A stretch of 64,000 bases of DNA from an uncultured Helicobacter sp. (GTDB lineage Bacteria; Campylobacterota; Campylobacteria; Campylobacterales; Helicobacteraceae), in contig NZ_CALBGN010000015.1 in NCBI RefSeq assembly GCF_937893305.1, positions 1-64,000 of the forward strand, given 5' to 3'. The position numbers and the translations under genes were made by a program. This document shows positions 27,720-37,749 of the stretch, piece by piece; the first letter of the stretch is position 1; each line of letters opens with the position of its first letter. Under the pieces are notes generated by a model that saw nothing but the letters and a program-made list of their open reading frames with translations, was not told the origin of the DNA and did not search any database.

Positions 27720-30700
27720 TATTGCCCTTTTTGTAATTTGCTTAGAAACCCAAAAACAGCCTTTAGCACATCATCTTCATCTTTACTGCTTGCTTTAATA
27801 TTAATTTTTTCTCCACTTAGTTTTGTGAAAGTAATGTTTTGCTGATAATTCATAATATTAACAATCCCACATTCCCTTGCAATAATTTTAATGCGGATTA
27901 AATCTAAAAACTGTCTTGTATAAACATCTAAACGCCCAAATCTTTCTTCAATCTCACTCTCAATCCCAAATGCAGCCTTTTCTTCTTTGCACTTAGATAA
28001 TCTTCGATAAATCTCTAAACGCAAGCGTTCTGATTCTATCAACTCTGCATTTAAGAATGCTGTGATACCAAGCTTAACCTCTATATTCGCTTCTTTTTGC
28101 TGCACATCGCCACTTAGAGTAAAAATTGCATCTTCAAGCATTCTAAGATAAAGTGAATAGCCGATGTTTTTAATATGCCCACTTTGCGCTTCTCCTAATA
28201 AATTTCCTCCACCTCTAATTTCTAAATCATGATAGGCTAATGCCCCACCACTACCTAAAAAAGAATTTTTTTCTAAAGCTAATAAACGCTTTTTAGCGTC
28301 TTCTGTAATAGAATTAAAATCTTCTACTAATAAATAACAAAACCCTTCTCTACTCCCTCTCCCAACACGCCCACGCAACTGATGTAAATCTGCAATTCCA
28401 AAGCAATTTGCGTGATCTACTAAAATGGTGTTTGCATTTGGCAAATGAATACCAGATTCCACAATGCTTGTGCAAAGCAAAATCTCATAAGCTCCCTTAG
28501 CAAAATCTAGCACAATATCTTCTGCTTGTTGTGCTGGGACTTGTGAATGCAAGATTGCAATTCTAAGATTAGGCAAAACACGCAAAATCTCTTCTTTTTT
28601 TTGACAAATTGTAGCAATATTATTATGAATATAAAACACTTGCCCACCGCGACGCATTTCACGCATAATCACTTCTTTTAAAAGTGTATCATCAAGGCTT
28701 TTAATAAAAGTTCGCGTTGCTTGACGCTCACTTGGCGGAGTTTTTAGCTCACTTAACCCTTTAATATGTGAAAGTGCCATATTTAGTGTTCTTGGTATCG
28801 GAGTGGCTGACATTGAGAGTAGATGGATATTTTGACTTAAATCCTTAATTTTTTCTTTTTGCTTGACTCCAAATTTATGCTCTTCATCAACAATTATTAA
28901 CGCAAGATTTTTAAACTCCACCCCTAAAAGTGCGTGTGTGCCAACAACTGCATTTAATGCTCCACTTTTTAAATCGCTTAAAATCTGCTTTTTTTCTTTT
29001 GTGCTAACATATCTATCTAAACGCGCAAGTTTAAGCCCAAAAGGTGCAAATCTCTTTTTAAGCGTGTTAAAATGCTGATAGGTTAGCAAAGTTGTTGGTG
29101 CAATCATCGCAGATTGAAATCCGCTTAAAAACGCAACAAACATTGCATTCATTGCAATCTCAGTTTTTCCAAATCCCACATCCCCACTAAGCAGTCTATC
29201 CATTACACGCCCACTGCTCAAATCTTTAAAAATAGCAGAAACTGCCTGCTGTTGATCCTCTGTATAATGGAATCCACTTTTGTTTTGAAAAACTAATATT
29301 TCTTCTTTTTGCACATCAAGCACTGCTCCATCAAGCAATTCACGCTTTGCAGCAAGTGCAACAATAGCATTCGCAATCACAAAAAGCTTTTCTTTGACTT
29401 TCTCTTTAAGTTTCGCAAAAGAACCTTTACCTAAACGATCCAATAATGGAATCCCACCACTATCTGCAATATAACGATCTATTCTATCTAAATTTTCTAC
29501 TGGCAAAAGAAGCTTATCTTCCCCCAAATAGCGCAATGTAATAAAATCGCGTGTTGCTCCAAAAATATTTGTCTGCGTGATTCCACTAAAAATTGCGATT
29601 CCATAATCACTATGCACAACATAATCACCTACATTTAATTCATCAAGCAAAATTTTTGCCTTAGTGCGCTTTGTTGATTTTTGTGGAGCATTAAGAGAAA
29701 GAATTAAGCTTTCTTTCCCTAAAATATTAATCGCATAATCCACACCAAGCCTAAATGTATAAGGAGCATCCAATGCAATCCCAGCTTGACGTACTTGTGC
29801 TTCACTTTTAGCAATGATTGTGATAGCTTTTTGTTTGTGAAATTCTAAGAAATCTTGCAAATGATTAAAATTATAATTAAAATCCTCATATTCTTTTGTG
29901 AGTTCTAAAATCTCTCCATTAATCACACATTGTAACTGCTCTGTGTTATACTCTTTAAACTCTAGGATTTCTTGCGCTAATTCCTTAACACTTGGGAGAA
30001 CAACAAAAGGAAACTCCTTTAAGAAATTTTTTGCAATTCCAACTTTTTCCAAACACCAAAATCCAAGCCCTAAAATCTCTCCACTACCATTTAAGTCCAA
30101 AATACTCTGCTTTTGTGGTAACTCTTTAATAGCATTTTCTAATGCTGCGTAAGTTTGCATATCAAGATTTAAAAATGCTGGAGGAATTTCTAAAGATTCC
30201 AAAAATTCTTTAGAGCATAATTGTGTTTGGAGATCAAAGCAACGTACACTTTCAACTTCATTGTCAAAAAGCGTAATACGATAGGGTTTTTCACTATTTG
30301 GAGTTAATAGGTCAATAATATCCCCACGCATTGAAACTTCTCCGCCAAGCTCAACTAAATCCACAAATTCATAACCAAAGTAAAACAACTTCTCTTTAAA
30401 ACTTTTAAGATCTAAAACATCTCCCACTTTTAACTGGATTGCACAAAGAGATTGCGCATCTGGCATACAATGCAAAAGTGTGTGTAATGGTGATAATAAA
30501 ATTTTATTTTCCCTGCACGCATAAAACTCTCTTAAAGCCTGAAATAACACACTCAACTCTTCTTGATAACTACGTAAATCATCGCCAAAAGTTGCCCTAA
30601 AATCTGGCAATACAAATGTTTTAAATCCTAAAAATTTCGCTACATCTCCACACGATAGAGATTTTTGCCTATCTTCACAAAGAATAATAAGCCCATCTTT

Positions 30701-30763
30701 AAAGCGCGCTTTAACCCCCCCCTTGTGCGCTTTTAAAAATGTATAAACACTACTTTGATGCAA
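27719..30763 (-). CDS. mfd: Transcription-repair coupling factor
   Basis: Mfd (1014 aa) removes RNA polymerase stalled at lesions and recruits UvrA. The N-terminal UvrB-like part is followed by the RNA-polymerase-interaction domain (around VGDYVVHSDYGIAIFSGI), then the RecG-like translocase with GDVGFGKTE (Walker A), VDEEHKFG (motif II) and QLRGRVGRG (motif VI), and a C-terminal TRCF domain. It starts at a TTG (30763) preceded by AGAGGAAGG and overlaps ccmA by 14 bases. It is somewhat shorter than the E. coli protein. A run of eight G (30722-30715, coding strand) lies about 40 bases into the gene. Confidence 0.96.
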   Translation of the reverse strand: MHQSSVYTFLKAHKGGVKARFKDGLIILCEDRQKSLSCGDVAKFLGFKTFVLPDFRATFGDDLRSYQEELSVLFQALREFYACRENKILLSPLHTLLHCMPDAQSLCAIQLKVGDVLDLKSFKEKLFYFGYEFVDLVELGGEVSMRGDIIDLLTPNSEKPYRITLFDNEVESVRCFDLQTQLCSKEFLESLEIPPAFLNLDMQTYAALENAIKELPQKQSILDLNGSGEILGLGFWCLEKVGIAKNFLKEFPFVVLPSVKELAQEILEFKEYNTEQLQCVINGEILELTKEYEDFNYNFNHLQDFLEFHKQKAITIIAKSEAQVRQAGIALDAPYTFRLGVDYAINILGKESLILSLNAPQKSTKRTKAKILLDELNVGDYVVHSDYGIAIFSGITQTNIFGATRDFITLRYLGEDKLLLPVENLDRIDRYIADSGGIPLLDRLGKGSFAKLKEKVKEKLFVIANAIVALAAKRELLDGAVLDVQKEEILVFQNKSGFHYTEDQQQAVSAIFKDLSSGRVMDRLLSGDVGFGKTEIAMNAMFVAFLSGFQSAMIAPTTLLTYQHFNTLKKRFAPFGLKLARLDRYVSTKEKKQILSDLKSGALNAVVGTHALLGVEFKNLALIIVDEEHKFGVKQKEKIKDLSQNIHLLSMSATPIPRTLNMALSHIKGLSELKTPPSERQATRTFIKSLDDTLLKEVIMREMRRGGQVFYIHNNIATICQKKEEILRVLPNLRIAILHSQVPAQQAEDIVLDFAKGAYEILLCTSIVESGIHLPNANTILVDHANCFGIADLHQLRGRVGRGSREGFCYLLVEDFNSITEDAKKRLLALEKNSFLGSGGALAYHDLEIRGGGNLLGEAQSGHIKNIGYSLYLRMLEDAIFTLSGDVQQKEANIEVKLGITAFLNAELIESERLRLEIYRRLSKCKEEKAAFGIESEIEERFGRLDVYTRQFLDLIRIKIIARECGIVNIMNYQQNITFTKLSGEKINIKASSKDEDDVLKAVFGFLSKLQKGQ
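30715..30722 (-). repeat. G8 mononucleotide tract in the 5' end of mfd
   Basis: The coding strand reads AAG-GGG-GGG-GTT (K-G-G-V) near codons 14-17 of mfd. G tracts of about this length are often length-variable in Campylobacter and Helicobacter; variability here is untested. Confidence 0.6.
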
Positions 30764-31196
30764 CGCCTTCCTCTGTTTTTTGGTTTAATGAAATGGATTT
30801 TGGTGCTTTTAAATCTGCTTGATTTGTTTTGTATTCATTATTTTTATGCACAACACTTTGTCCCACAAATTCACCACCTTTTTCAATAATTAGTTCTTTT
30901 GCGACAATGCTACCATCAATTCTACCTTGTGGCAAAATCTCAACAATACTACAAGTGCAATTTCCCATAAGTTTTCCACTAACAACTAAATGCTCCGCGT
31001 CAATGCTGCCATCTATATTTCCTGTTTTACCAATTACAACATTTGTTTTTGCAACAATATTTCCTTCCAAATCCCCATCAATATGTAAGCTACACTCACT
31101 ATACATATCACCCTTTATTTTTGTTCCCTGCGCGATAATGCTGGTGTTTCCCGAATTTCCACTAGTTGATTTATCATTGTTAGCAAAGATTGCCAT
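30750..31196 (-). CDS. ccmA: Bactofilin CcmA, cell-shape scaffold
   Basis: CcmA (148 aa) is a bactofilin: a central right-handed beta-helix of short glycine-containing repeats (about residues 20-115) with flexible ends, polymerising at the inner membrane. In H. pylori it is needed for helical shape together with M23 endopeptidases. The N-terminus MAIF... and IIAQGTKIKG closely match the H. pylori protein as I remember it, which supports the start at 31196 even though this places it 82 bases inside the upstream peptidase gene. It also overlaps mfd. Confidence 0.93.
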   Translation of the reverse strand: MAIFANNDKSTSGNSGNTSIIAQGTKIKGDMYSECSLHIDGDLEGNIVAKTNVVIGKTGNIDGSIDAEHLVVSGKLMGNCTCSIVEILPQGRIDGSIVAKELIIEKGGEFVGQSVVHKNNEYKTNQADLKAPKSISLNQKTEEGVASK

Positions 31197-32047
31197 TTGA
31201 CACTTTTCTCCTTTTCAAAAATTTTGGTGTAATCCCGCATTGTCCATTCAATAAATGGGCGTGGATTTAAATCTTGGCTTAAATAGCGGATTTCATAATG
31301 CAAATGCGGACCTGTGCTTCTTCCACTATTACCAGAATAAGCAATCAATTGTCCGCGCTTTACAAAATCCCCTTTTTGAACGACAATTTTACTTAAATGC
31401 GCATAAAAAGTGCTAAAGCCAAAGGAATGTTCAAGTTTGACCATAATTCCATAACCGCCATTATAGCTATTATTTGCAAAATATGCCACACCATCAGCTG
31501 GAGCATAAATAGGAGTTCCAACAGGTATACCAAAATCAATTCCAGTATGTAAGTGCGTGCGACGCAATACAGGATTAACCCTCGTCCCCCATTCAGATGT
31601 AATACGATAATTTCCACGTAAAGGCACACCATTTGGAATTAGCTGCATAACAAAGGCTTTTTGCGCTCCTGTAATACTCGCTAAATCCACCCTTTCAATC
31701 AAACTTAAATCCTGAGATTCCACAATTTGATCGCTTAATCCTACAATCCCTTCTAAGTCTTCAATTCTATCGGACACCTTAACAAGCTCTTCTGTTTTTT
31801 CATCAATGAGTGCTTGTAATTCTTCATTTTTTTCATTAATTTTTAGATATTCTTCTTGCATTAAATCACGTTTAACTTCAATTTGACGCACTTCTTTTAA
31901 TAATAACTGAATAGAAATAAAACTAAAGAAAAAAATCACAACAACAAGTAAAATCACATACAACACAATTTGTTTCACATATTGATGAATGTTATACTGC
32001 TTAGAACCATTAACATCGGTAATTGTAACTACAAAACGATTTTTCAT
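31115..32047 (-). CDS. M23-family peptidoglycan endopeptidase, Csd1/Csd2-like
   Basis: A 310-residue protein with one membrane helix (about 28-50), a periplasmic coiled coil (about 52-105) and a LytM domain with all metal ligands (HTGID and HLH). Csd1/Csd2 of H. pylori trim peptidoglycan crosslinks to bend the cell, and are encoded between folC and ccmA just as here. Only one such gene is present, where H. pylori has two. It overlaps ccmA by 82 bases and abuts folC. Confidence 0.92.
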   Translation of the reverse strand: MKNRFVVTITDVNGSKQYNIHQYVKQIVLYVILLVVVIFFFSFISIQLLLKEVRQIEVKRDLMQEEYLKINEKNEELQALIDEKTEELVKVSDRIEDLEGIVGLSDQIVESQDLSLIERVDLASITGAQKAFVMQLIPNGVPLRGNYRITSEWGTRVNPVLRRTHLHTGIDFGIPVGTPIYAPADGVAYFANNSYNGGYGIMVKLEHSFGFSTFYAHLSKIVVQKGDFVKRGQLIAYSGNSGRSTGPHLHYEIRYLSQDLNPRPFIEWTMRDYTKIFEKEKSVKWQSLLTMINQLVEIRETPALSRREQK

Positions 32048-33256
32048 CTATTTTTCTTTTATTTTTCCCACTTTAAAATCTCTTAAAAATTTCTCCACCA
32101 CGCTAAAAGAACCACAAACAAGATATTGCGATTCCTTATTTAAACAAGTAAAATCACAATAAGGAATCAAAAGTTCTCGCAAAATCTGTTCTAGTTTGCT
32201 CTTTGCAACCACACGCGAATTCCTAACTTCAAAAATCTCCACACGCTGGATTATAGGCTTTAAAAGTGATAAAATCGCTCGAATATCCTTATCAAAATAG
32301 GAATTATAAATAAAAATAGTTTTATTCTCACTTACATAATGCTCCAATAATGCCCTTGCACCATCTGCATTATGCAACACATCTAAAGTAATCTTTGGCG
32401 TTAGCCGCTGAAATCTTCCTTGTAAATCAATAGGAGGGAGTGCTTGTAAAATGGATTTTAGAGCAAGATTAAAATCTAATGCAATTTTGGATTCTATTTT
32501 TTTTAAATTTGGAATCTTTTTTATCGCCACAATCAATCCCTGCCAAGCAAGTGCTAAATTTTGTGCTTGATAGTTTGGATAATCACGCTTTTTAATTATT
32601 TTTGCAATTTCTTGTGGGATAGCTTTTACCTGCACCAACTCTGCGCCTTTTTCTTTAGCAATCTGCTCTGCAAACTTTATGACTTCTCCTTCTCTTTGAA
32701 GCCCTATCACAGCAAGTTTTGCCATAGCTTTTAGTTTTGTTGTGGCAATTTCTTTAAGATTTGCACCAAGGAACTCTTTATGATCTATTCCAATGCTTGT
32801 AAAAAGCGTGAGTTGTGAAACACAACAAGTTGTTGTGGAATCATATTCCCCACCAAGCCCTGCTTCTAAAACTACCACTTCACAATCTTTAAAAATCCTA
32901 AATGCTAAAAATGTCAAAATTTCAAAATAACTTGCTTTGTTTAAAATTTCTCTATTTAAACTCATAAAGGCACTTTCTAGCACAGATTCTGCAATATTTT
33001 CACCATCAATCCAAAATCTCTCACACAAAGAAAGTAAATGCGGAGAAGTAAAATGTCCAACTTTTACACCTAAAAACTTAAGCATTAAAGCTAAGAATCT
33101 GCCTGTGCTACCCTTTCCATTTGTTCCTATAACTTGAATAATTACTTGATTTTTATTAAAATTTAAATTTAATTTTTTTAAAAGTTCTGGAGCGCGACTT
33201 GGATCAAAGGCTGCATATTCTGCTCCTTTTTGTTCCAAAAAATCCTTAAGATTCAT
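32048..33256 (-). CDS. folC: Folylpolyglutamate synthase/dihydrofolate synthase
   Basis: FolC (402 aa) adds glutamate to dihydropteroate and to folates. The ATP loop IGTNGKGSTGRFL lies near residue 40, FTSPHLLSLCERFWIDG and EAGLGGEYDSTT follow, and the Mur-ligase C-domain has LDVLHNADGARAL. I place the start at ATG 33256, where the family N-terminus begins; an extension to 33301 would run through the upstream gene. It overlaps the GGDEF-like gene by 11 bases. Confidence 0.94.
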   Translation of the reverse strand: MNLKDFLEQKGAEYAAFDPSRAPELLKKLNLNFNKNQVIIQVIGTNGKGSTGRFLALMLKFLGVKVGHFTSPHLLSLCERFWIDGENIAESVLESAFMSLNREILNKASYFEILTFLAFRIFKDCEVVVLEAGLGGEYDSTTTCCVSQLTLFTSIGIDHKEFLGANLKEIATTKLKAMAKLAVIGLQREGEVIKFAEQIAKEKGAELVQVKAIPQEIAKIIKKRDYPNYQAQNLALAWQGLIVAIKKIPNLKKIESKIALDFNLALKSILQALPPIDLQGRFQRLTPKITLDVLHNADGARALLEHYVSENKTIFIYNSYFDKDIRAILSLLKPIIQRVEIFEVRNSRVVAKSKLEQILRELLIPYCDFTCLNKESQYLVCGSFSVVEKFLRDFKVGKIKEK

Positions 33257-34454
33257 ATTTAATGATTCCTTGTGAATCTTTATGCTTAATAAACTCTTCA
33301 ATACTCATCTTAAGCATTGTTTCTAAATCTTTTGTTTCCACACGATGTGAAGCCTGTGCGCTTAAAGAAATTGCAATACGCGTTTGCTGAAACATAAATT
33401 TGCTATTGCTTACAATTTTATCTAAATTACAAATAAAAGCGATTGCTTCTTTTTTTTCTCTTCCAAGCAAGCAAGCCAAAAACTCTTCATCTCCATAATA
33501 AGCAATTAAATCTTTTGTATTGCTATATTGTTTTAATAATCTTCCAAGTGTCGCTAAAATACGTTTTGCGGCTTCTATTCCATAGTGAGATTTGATGTTT
33601 TCATAATTTGCAATCCCAAAAACAATCACTGCATAATTGTCTCCTTGATGCACAAACGCATCTTCTGCATAATTCAACACTTCTTGCATTCCTGCCTTAG
33701 TCATTAAACTAGTAGCTGCATCAATAGGCAATGCCATTGTATCTTTAAACTCTAATGGCTTTTTAGGGGGATTTACTATTATGGAACCCTTTTTTTCTTG
33801 TTTGCTTGGTGGGATTTCTTGTGTAGGTTTTTGTAAAGCTAAAATCTCTAATTCCAAACTTTTTAGTAATTTTACCTGTGCTTCTTTATTGGGTTTTTGT
33901 GTTTTAAGTAAATCTCTAACATTATCCTGCCATTTTTGAATTCCAAGATATGGAATCTTAAAATTACTTAAAATCTCTAATACCTTTAAAGAATCTAAAA
34001 AATCAAATTCTGGGATTTTTTTAATCTGCTCCATCCAACGCTCACGCCAATTTTGCATTGACTTAGAGTTTAATTTATCAATCTCTATTAAATGTCCTTT
34101 TGCAAGTGTGCTGACTTCTTTTTGTGGGTGTGTTGCAAGCAAGCGTAAGAGCAATTTTAATGTTTCCAATGAAGTGCTGAAATTTTTTTTAGAAAAGTTT
34201 AAGTGATTGATTGCTTTTGTTAATGCCACAAAAAGCTCATTTTTATGCTTAAATTTTTTGTTAGGCAAATTTTCTTTTGCTTCAGCTTCTAACATTTCAA
34301 GAACTTTTTCAGTGCTAAACTCTACTTCCACCTTAACACCCATTTTTTTAGCTGCTGCATAATAAGCTTGCGTATAAGCCTCTGGAGTTGGATCTTTTCC
34401 TTCTTTTAATAATTCTCTTAATGCTTCTCTAGCGATATTTTGCGTATTTTGCAT
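33246..34454 (-). CDS. Degenerate GGDEF-domain protein
   Basis: A 402-residue cytoplasmic protein. Residues 1-215 are helical with a PTPEAYTQAYY segment, and residues 240-395 have a GGDEF fold. The signature reads YYGDEEF (319-325) in place of R-Y-G-G-D/E-E-F. The usual metal-binding D-x-D-x-F-K segment reads F-G-I-A-N-Y-E-N (about 279-286), lacking the first aspartate. Diguanylate cyclase activity is therefore unlikely, and a signalling or scaffold role is possible. It lies between lptE (shared base 34454) and folC. Confidence 0.8.
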   Translation of the reverse strand: MQNTQNIAREALRELLKEGKDPTPEAYTQAYYAAAKKMGVKVEVEFSTEKVLEMLEAEAKENLPNKKFKHKNELFVALTKAINHLNFSKKNFSTSLETLKLLLRLLATHPQKEVSTLAKGHLIEIDKLNSKSMQNWRERWMEQIKKIPEFDFLDSLKVLEILSNFKIPYLGIQKWQDNVRDLLKTQKPNKEAQVKLLKSLELEILALQKPTQEIPPSKQEKKGSIIVNPPKKPLEFKDTMALPIDAATSLMTKAGMQEVLNYAEDAFVHQGDNYAVIVFGIANYENIKSHYGIEAAKRILATLGRLLKQYSNTKDLIAYYGDEEFLACLLGREKKEAIAFICNLDKIVSNSKFMFQQTRIAISLSAQASHRVETKDLETMLKMSIEEFIKHKDSQGIIKYES

Positions 34455-34954
34455 TAATACCCATCAATTCCTGCTTGAGAGATAAACCCATCTAATGCTT
34501 GCATCGTTGCACGATTAATCGCTTCAAGGCGAATAGAATCTGTGATGATAGAACTCTCATTTAGTGAAAAATTATAAAATCCTTTTTTATTAAACACACG
34601 CATTTTTTGATTTAAATTATTAATATATTTAAACTCTACAATCACTTCACAACGATAAAATGTTGCAAAACCTGTGCGATTCTCTGCAAGAGAATTAAAA
34701 TCTACTGAACGCAGTTGCACTTCTACAATAGAAGTTGCTTCTTCTTTGCTGACAACATTTGCGTGTAGGCGTTCAAAAATACTCTTGGAGAGTTCATCCT
34801 TTAGCGTGACACTATTTTGGGGATCTCTAGGATCAATCTTTACTTCTATGTAGATTTTATCGCCAAGTGTTTTTTGTGTGTTGTGCGCCAAAGGCTTATA
34901 GCCACAAGCACTAAGACTAAAGATTAAAAAAGCAATTAAAAAAAAATTATACAT
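34454..34954 (-). CDS. lptE: LptE-like outer-membrane lipoprotein
   Basis: A 166-residue lipoprotein with lipobox LSACGYKP at about residues 14-21, the GYKP form being typical of LptE. LptE plugs the LptD barrel that inserts lipopolysaccharide into the outer leaflet. Its position directly after leuS is also the classical place for lptE in many Gram-negative bacteria, which strengthens the call. It shares one base with both neighbours. Confidence 0.87.
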   Translation of the reverse strand: MYNFFLIAFLIFSLSACGYKPLAHNTQKTLGDKIYIEVKIDPRDPQNSVTLKDELSKSIFERLHANVVSKEEATSIVEVQLRSVDFNSLAENRTGFATFYRCEVIVEFKYINNLNQKMRVFNKKGFYNFSLNESSIITDSIRLEAINRATMQALDGFISQAGIDGY

Positions 34955-37398
34955 TATTTCACCACAAAATTTACAAGTTTATTTGGCACAACAATTTCTT
35001 TAAGAATTGTCAAATCCGCAATCCACTTTTCAACAGCCACTTTTGCAAGAGCTAAAACTTCTGCATTGTTTGCATTTGTAGCCACTTTAATCTCCCCTCT
35101 ACGCTTACCATTTATTGTAATTGCCATCGTAATAGAATCTTCTTTTAACGCATTTTCATCTACACAAATTGAAGCAAAATTTGCAAGTTCAAAATACTCT
35201 TTACTTAACTCCCAACAAATATGAGGAATAATCGGTTCCAAGATATTTAGCAAAATAAAATAACCCTCACTCCATACTTCTATATTTTCTTGCTCATTAA
35301 GCGCATTTAACGCCTCCATACAAGCTGCAATTAATGTGTTAAAAGCATACCCACTCTCGTGAGTAAAGGTTTCATAAGATTTTTTAAGTGCTTCATAGAC
35401 TTTTTTGCGTGCATATTTTTCCGCTTCACTTAAATTTTCTGCTGTAATTTTTGGCAAGGCTGTAATTTTCTGCGCTTTTTCAATTTTTGCACATAAGCGT
35501 TTAATAAAGCGAAAAGAACCTTCCACCGCAGAATCATTCCACTCTAGCTCACGCATAGGCGGAGCAGCAAAGAGAATAAAAAGTCTTGCAGTGTCTGCAC
35601 CAAATTTCTCAATAATTTCACTAGGATCTACAACATTGCCCTTAGATTTACTCATCTTAGCACCATCTTTTGTAACCATTCCTTGTGTTAGAAGATGAGA
35701 AAAAGGTTCATTAGATTCCGTGTAGCCTAGCGTTTTTAGAACTTTTGTAAAAAAGCGTGCATACAATAAATGCAAAATTGCGTGTTCAATCCCGCCAACA
35801 TATTCATCTACATCCATCCAATATTGCGCTTCTTTTGCACTAATTGCTTCATCATCACGTAAATTTTGTGGAGTCGTATAGCGCAAAAAATACCAGCTAG
35901 ATTCCATAAAAGTATCTAGGGTATCTGTTTCTCTAAGGGCATTTTTTCCACATTTTGGACAAGCACAATGCTTCCAGCTAGGGTGCTTATCCAATGGATT
36001 TCCCTCCCCATTAATACTTACATCTTCAGGCAATGCAACAGGTAATTTATCTAAAGATTCAGGCACAATTCCACAAAACTCACAATGAATCAAAGGAATC
36101 GGGGTCCCCCAATATCTCTGTCTTGAGATTCCCCAATCACGAAGTTTGTAATTTACAACAGCCTTGCCTTTTTGATGACGTTCAAAATACGCAATGATTT
36201 TTTTCTTTGCCTCTTCATTATCTAAGCCATCATATTCTTCAGAATTCATTAACACTCCATCTTCTGTATAAAGCTCTTGGGGAATAGAATCTTTTGGCTG
36301 AATCACAGGAATGATGGGCAAATTATATTTTTTAGCAAAATCAAAATCTCTTTCATCGTGTGCTGGGACGCTCATTACAGCACCACTCCCATATCCCATT
36401 AAAACAAAATTTGCTACCCATAATGGAATCTTTTTTTGGCTCAATGGGTGTATTGCATAAATCCCAAGCGGAATCCCAAGTTTTTCTTGTTGAGAGCGTT
36501 CTCTTTCGCTTGTGTTTTGCATTGTTTGAATTTGTTTTATTGCATCTTTTGAGATTCCATAAATTTCTGCATTTTCTAACACTGCTTTAACTAATGGATG
36601 TTCAGGAGCAAGCGCACAATAACTTACTCCAAAAATCGTATCAGGGCGTGTTGTAAAAACTTCTAAATTAGAAATCTCACCAATATTTTTTTCTAAATCA
36701 AAGGCAAAACTCAAACCCTCTGATTTGCCAATCCAATTTTTCTGCATTGTTAAAACTTGATTTGGCCACTTCCCTTCTAATATCTTTAAGTCTTTTAATA
36801 GTTCTTCTGCATAATCTGTGATTTTAATATAATATTGATACATTTCTTTTTGCACAACAGGCGTATCACAACGCCAACATTTTCCCTCAATAACCTGTTC
36901 ATTTGCAAGCACAGTCTGATCGTTTGGACACCAATTTAGCAATCCTTTCTTACGATAAATTAGCCCTTTTTCCCACATTGCAATAAAAAAACTTTGCTCC
37001 CATTTAGAATAAACTGCATCACAAGTAGCAAACTCACGCGTTTTTGAAAAAGAAAATCCAAGACTATAAAGCTGGGATTTCATATTTTCAATATTAGAAT
37101 AAGTCCATTTTTTTGGGTGAGTTTTATGTTTAATTGCTGCATTTTCTGCTGGCATTCCAAAAGCGTCCCAGCCAATAGGATGTAAAACATTATAGCCTTC
37201 TTTGCGAAATTTTCTAGCAATTGCATCACTAATACAATAATTTCTAACATGTCCCATATGAATATTTCCACTAGGATAAGGAAACATACTTAAAATGTAT
37301 TTTTTAAGGAGATTCTTATCTTCTTTTGGCTCATAAGCACCACTTTCTTCCCAAAACTTCTGCCATTTTTTCTCAATAACCTTAGGATTGTATTCCAT
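34954..37398 (-). CDS. leuS: Leucyl-tRNA synthetase
   Basis: LeuS (814 aa) charges tRNA-Leu. The HIGH-type motif [13 protein letters not shown] (about residue 41), the zinc-type [13 protein letters not shown] and CWRC segments, the CP1 editing domain with TTRPDT and the KMSKS motif in [13 protein letters not shown] are all visible, and the length is normal. It begins nine bases after the small membrane protein gene and overlaps lptE by one base. Confidence 0.97.
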   Translation of the reverse strand: MEYNPKVIEKKWQKFWEESGAYEPKEDKNLLKKYILSMFPYPSGNIHMGHVRNYCISDAIARKFRKEGYNVLHPIGWDAFGMPAENAAIKHKTHPKKWTYSNIENMKSQLYSLGFSFSKTREFATCDAVYSKWEQSFFIAMWEKGLIYRKKGLLNWCPNDQTVLANEQVIEGKCWRCDTPVVQKEMYQYYIKITDYAEELLKDLKILEGKWPNQVLTMQKNWIGKSEGLSFAFDLEKNIGEISNLEVFTTRPDTIFGVSYCALAPEHPLVKAVLENAEIYGISKDAIKQIQTMQNTSERERSQQEKLGIPLGIYAIHPLSQKKIPLWVANFVLMGYGSGAVMSVPAHDERDFDFAKKYNLPIIPVIQPKDSIPQELYTEDGVLMNSEEYDGLDNEEAKKKIIAYFERHQKGKAVVNYKLRDWGISRQRYWGTPIPLIHCEFCGIVPESLDKLPVALPEDVSINGEGNPLDKHPSWKHCACPKCGKNALRETDTLDTFMESSWYFLRYTTPQNLRDDEAISAKEAQYWMDVDEYVGGIEHAILHLLYARFFTKVLKTLGYTESNEPFSHLLTQGMVTKDGAKMSKSKGNVVDPSEIIEKFGADTARLFILFAAPPMRELEWNDSAVEGSFRFIKRLCAKIEKAQKITALPKITAENLSEAEKYARKKVYEALKKSYETFTHESGYAFNTLIAACMEALNALNEQENIEVWSEGYFILLNILEPIIPHICWELSKEYFELANFASICVDENALKEDSITMAITINGKRRGEIKVATNANNAEVLALAKVAVEKWIADLTILKEIVVPNKLVNFVVK

Positions 37399-37407
37399 AC
37401 CCTACCC

Positions 37408-37749
37408 CTAATTATAGTTGTTATAGCTCTTAATACTTTCAATAGCAATAAACACAATAGATACAATATTTGCAACCAATGCACCGAGTGCTAATGCTAC
37501 TGCAACATTTACATTATTAAAAACTTGCATATAAATAAACGAAGGAATCAGATGTAAATCTGCCACTAAAGATGCCGCCATAAGCTCTGCTGACATAAAA
37601 CTTCTCACTCCAATTTTTAAAATTGTAGAAAGAAGATTAACACCTCCTGCTATAAAAAGCATTATCAAATTTTGTTCATATAAAAAACCAACTGTAGAAG
37701 TTAAACTCATTAAAATAAAAAATACAAAAGTTACCTTTCCCCAATCCAT
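37408..37749 (-). CDS. Small four-helix membrane protein next to secF
   Basis: A 113-residue hydrophobic protein with about four membrane helices and little else. A homologue of similar length occupies the same slot between secF and leuS in H. pylori; I recall it as a domain of unknown function (DUF6394) but cannot confirm. Its ATG overlaps the secF stop by one base, so it may be co-translated with the Sec accessory proteins. Function unknown. Confidence 0.8.
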   Translation of the reverse strand: MDWGKVTFVFFILMSLTSTVGFLYEQNLIMLFIAGGVNLLSTILKIGVRSFMSAELMAASLVADLHLIPSFIYMQVFNNVNVAVALALGALVANIVSIVFIAIESIKSYNNYN

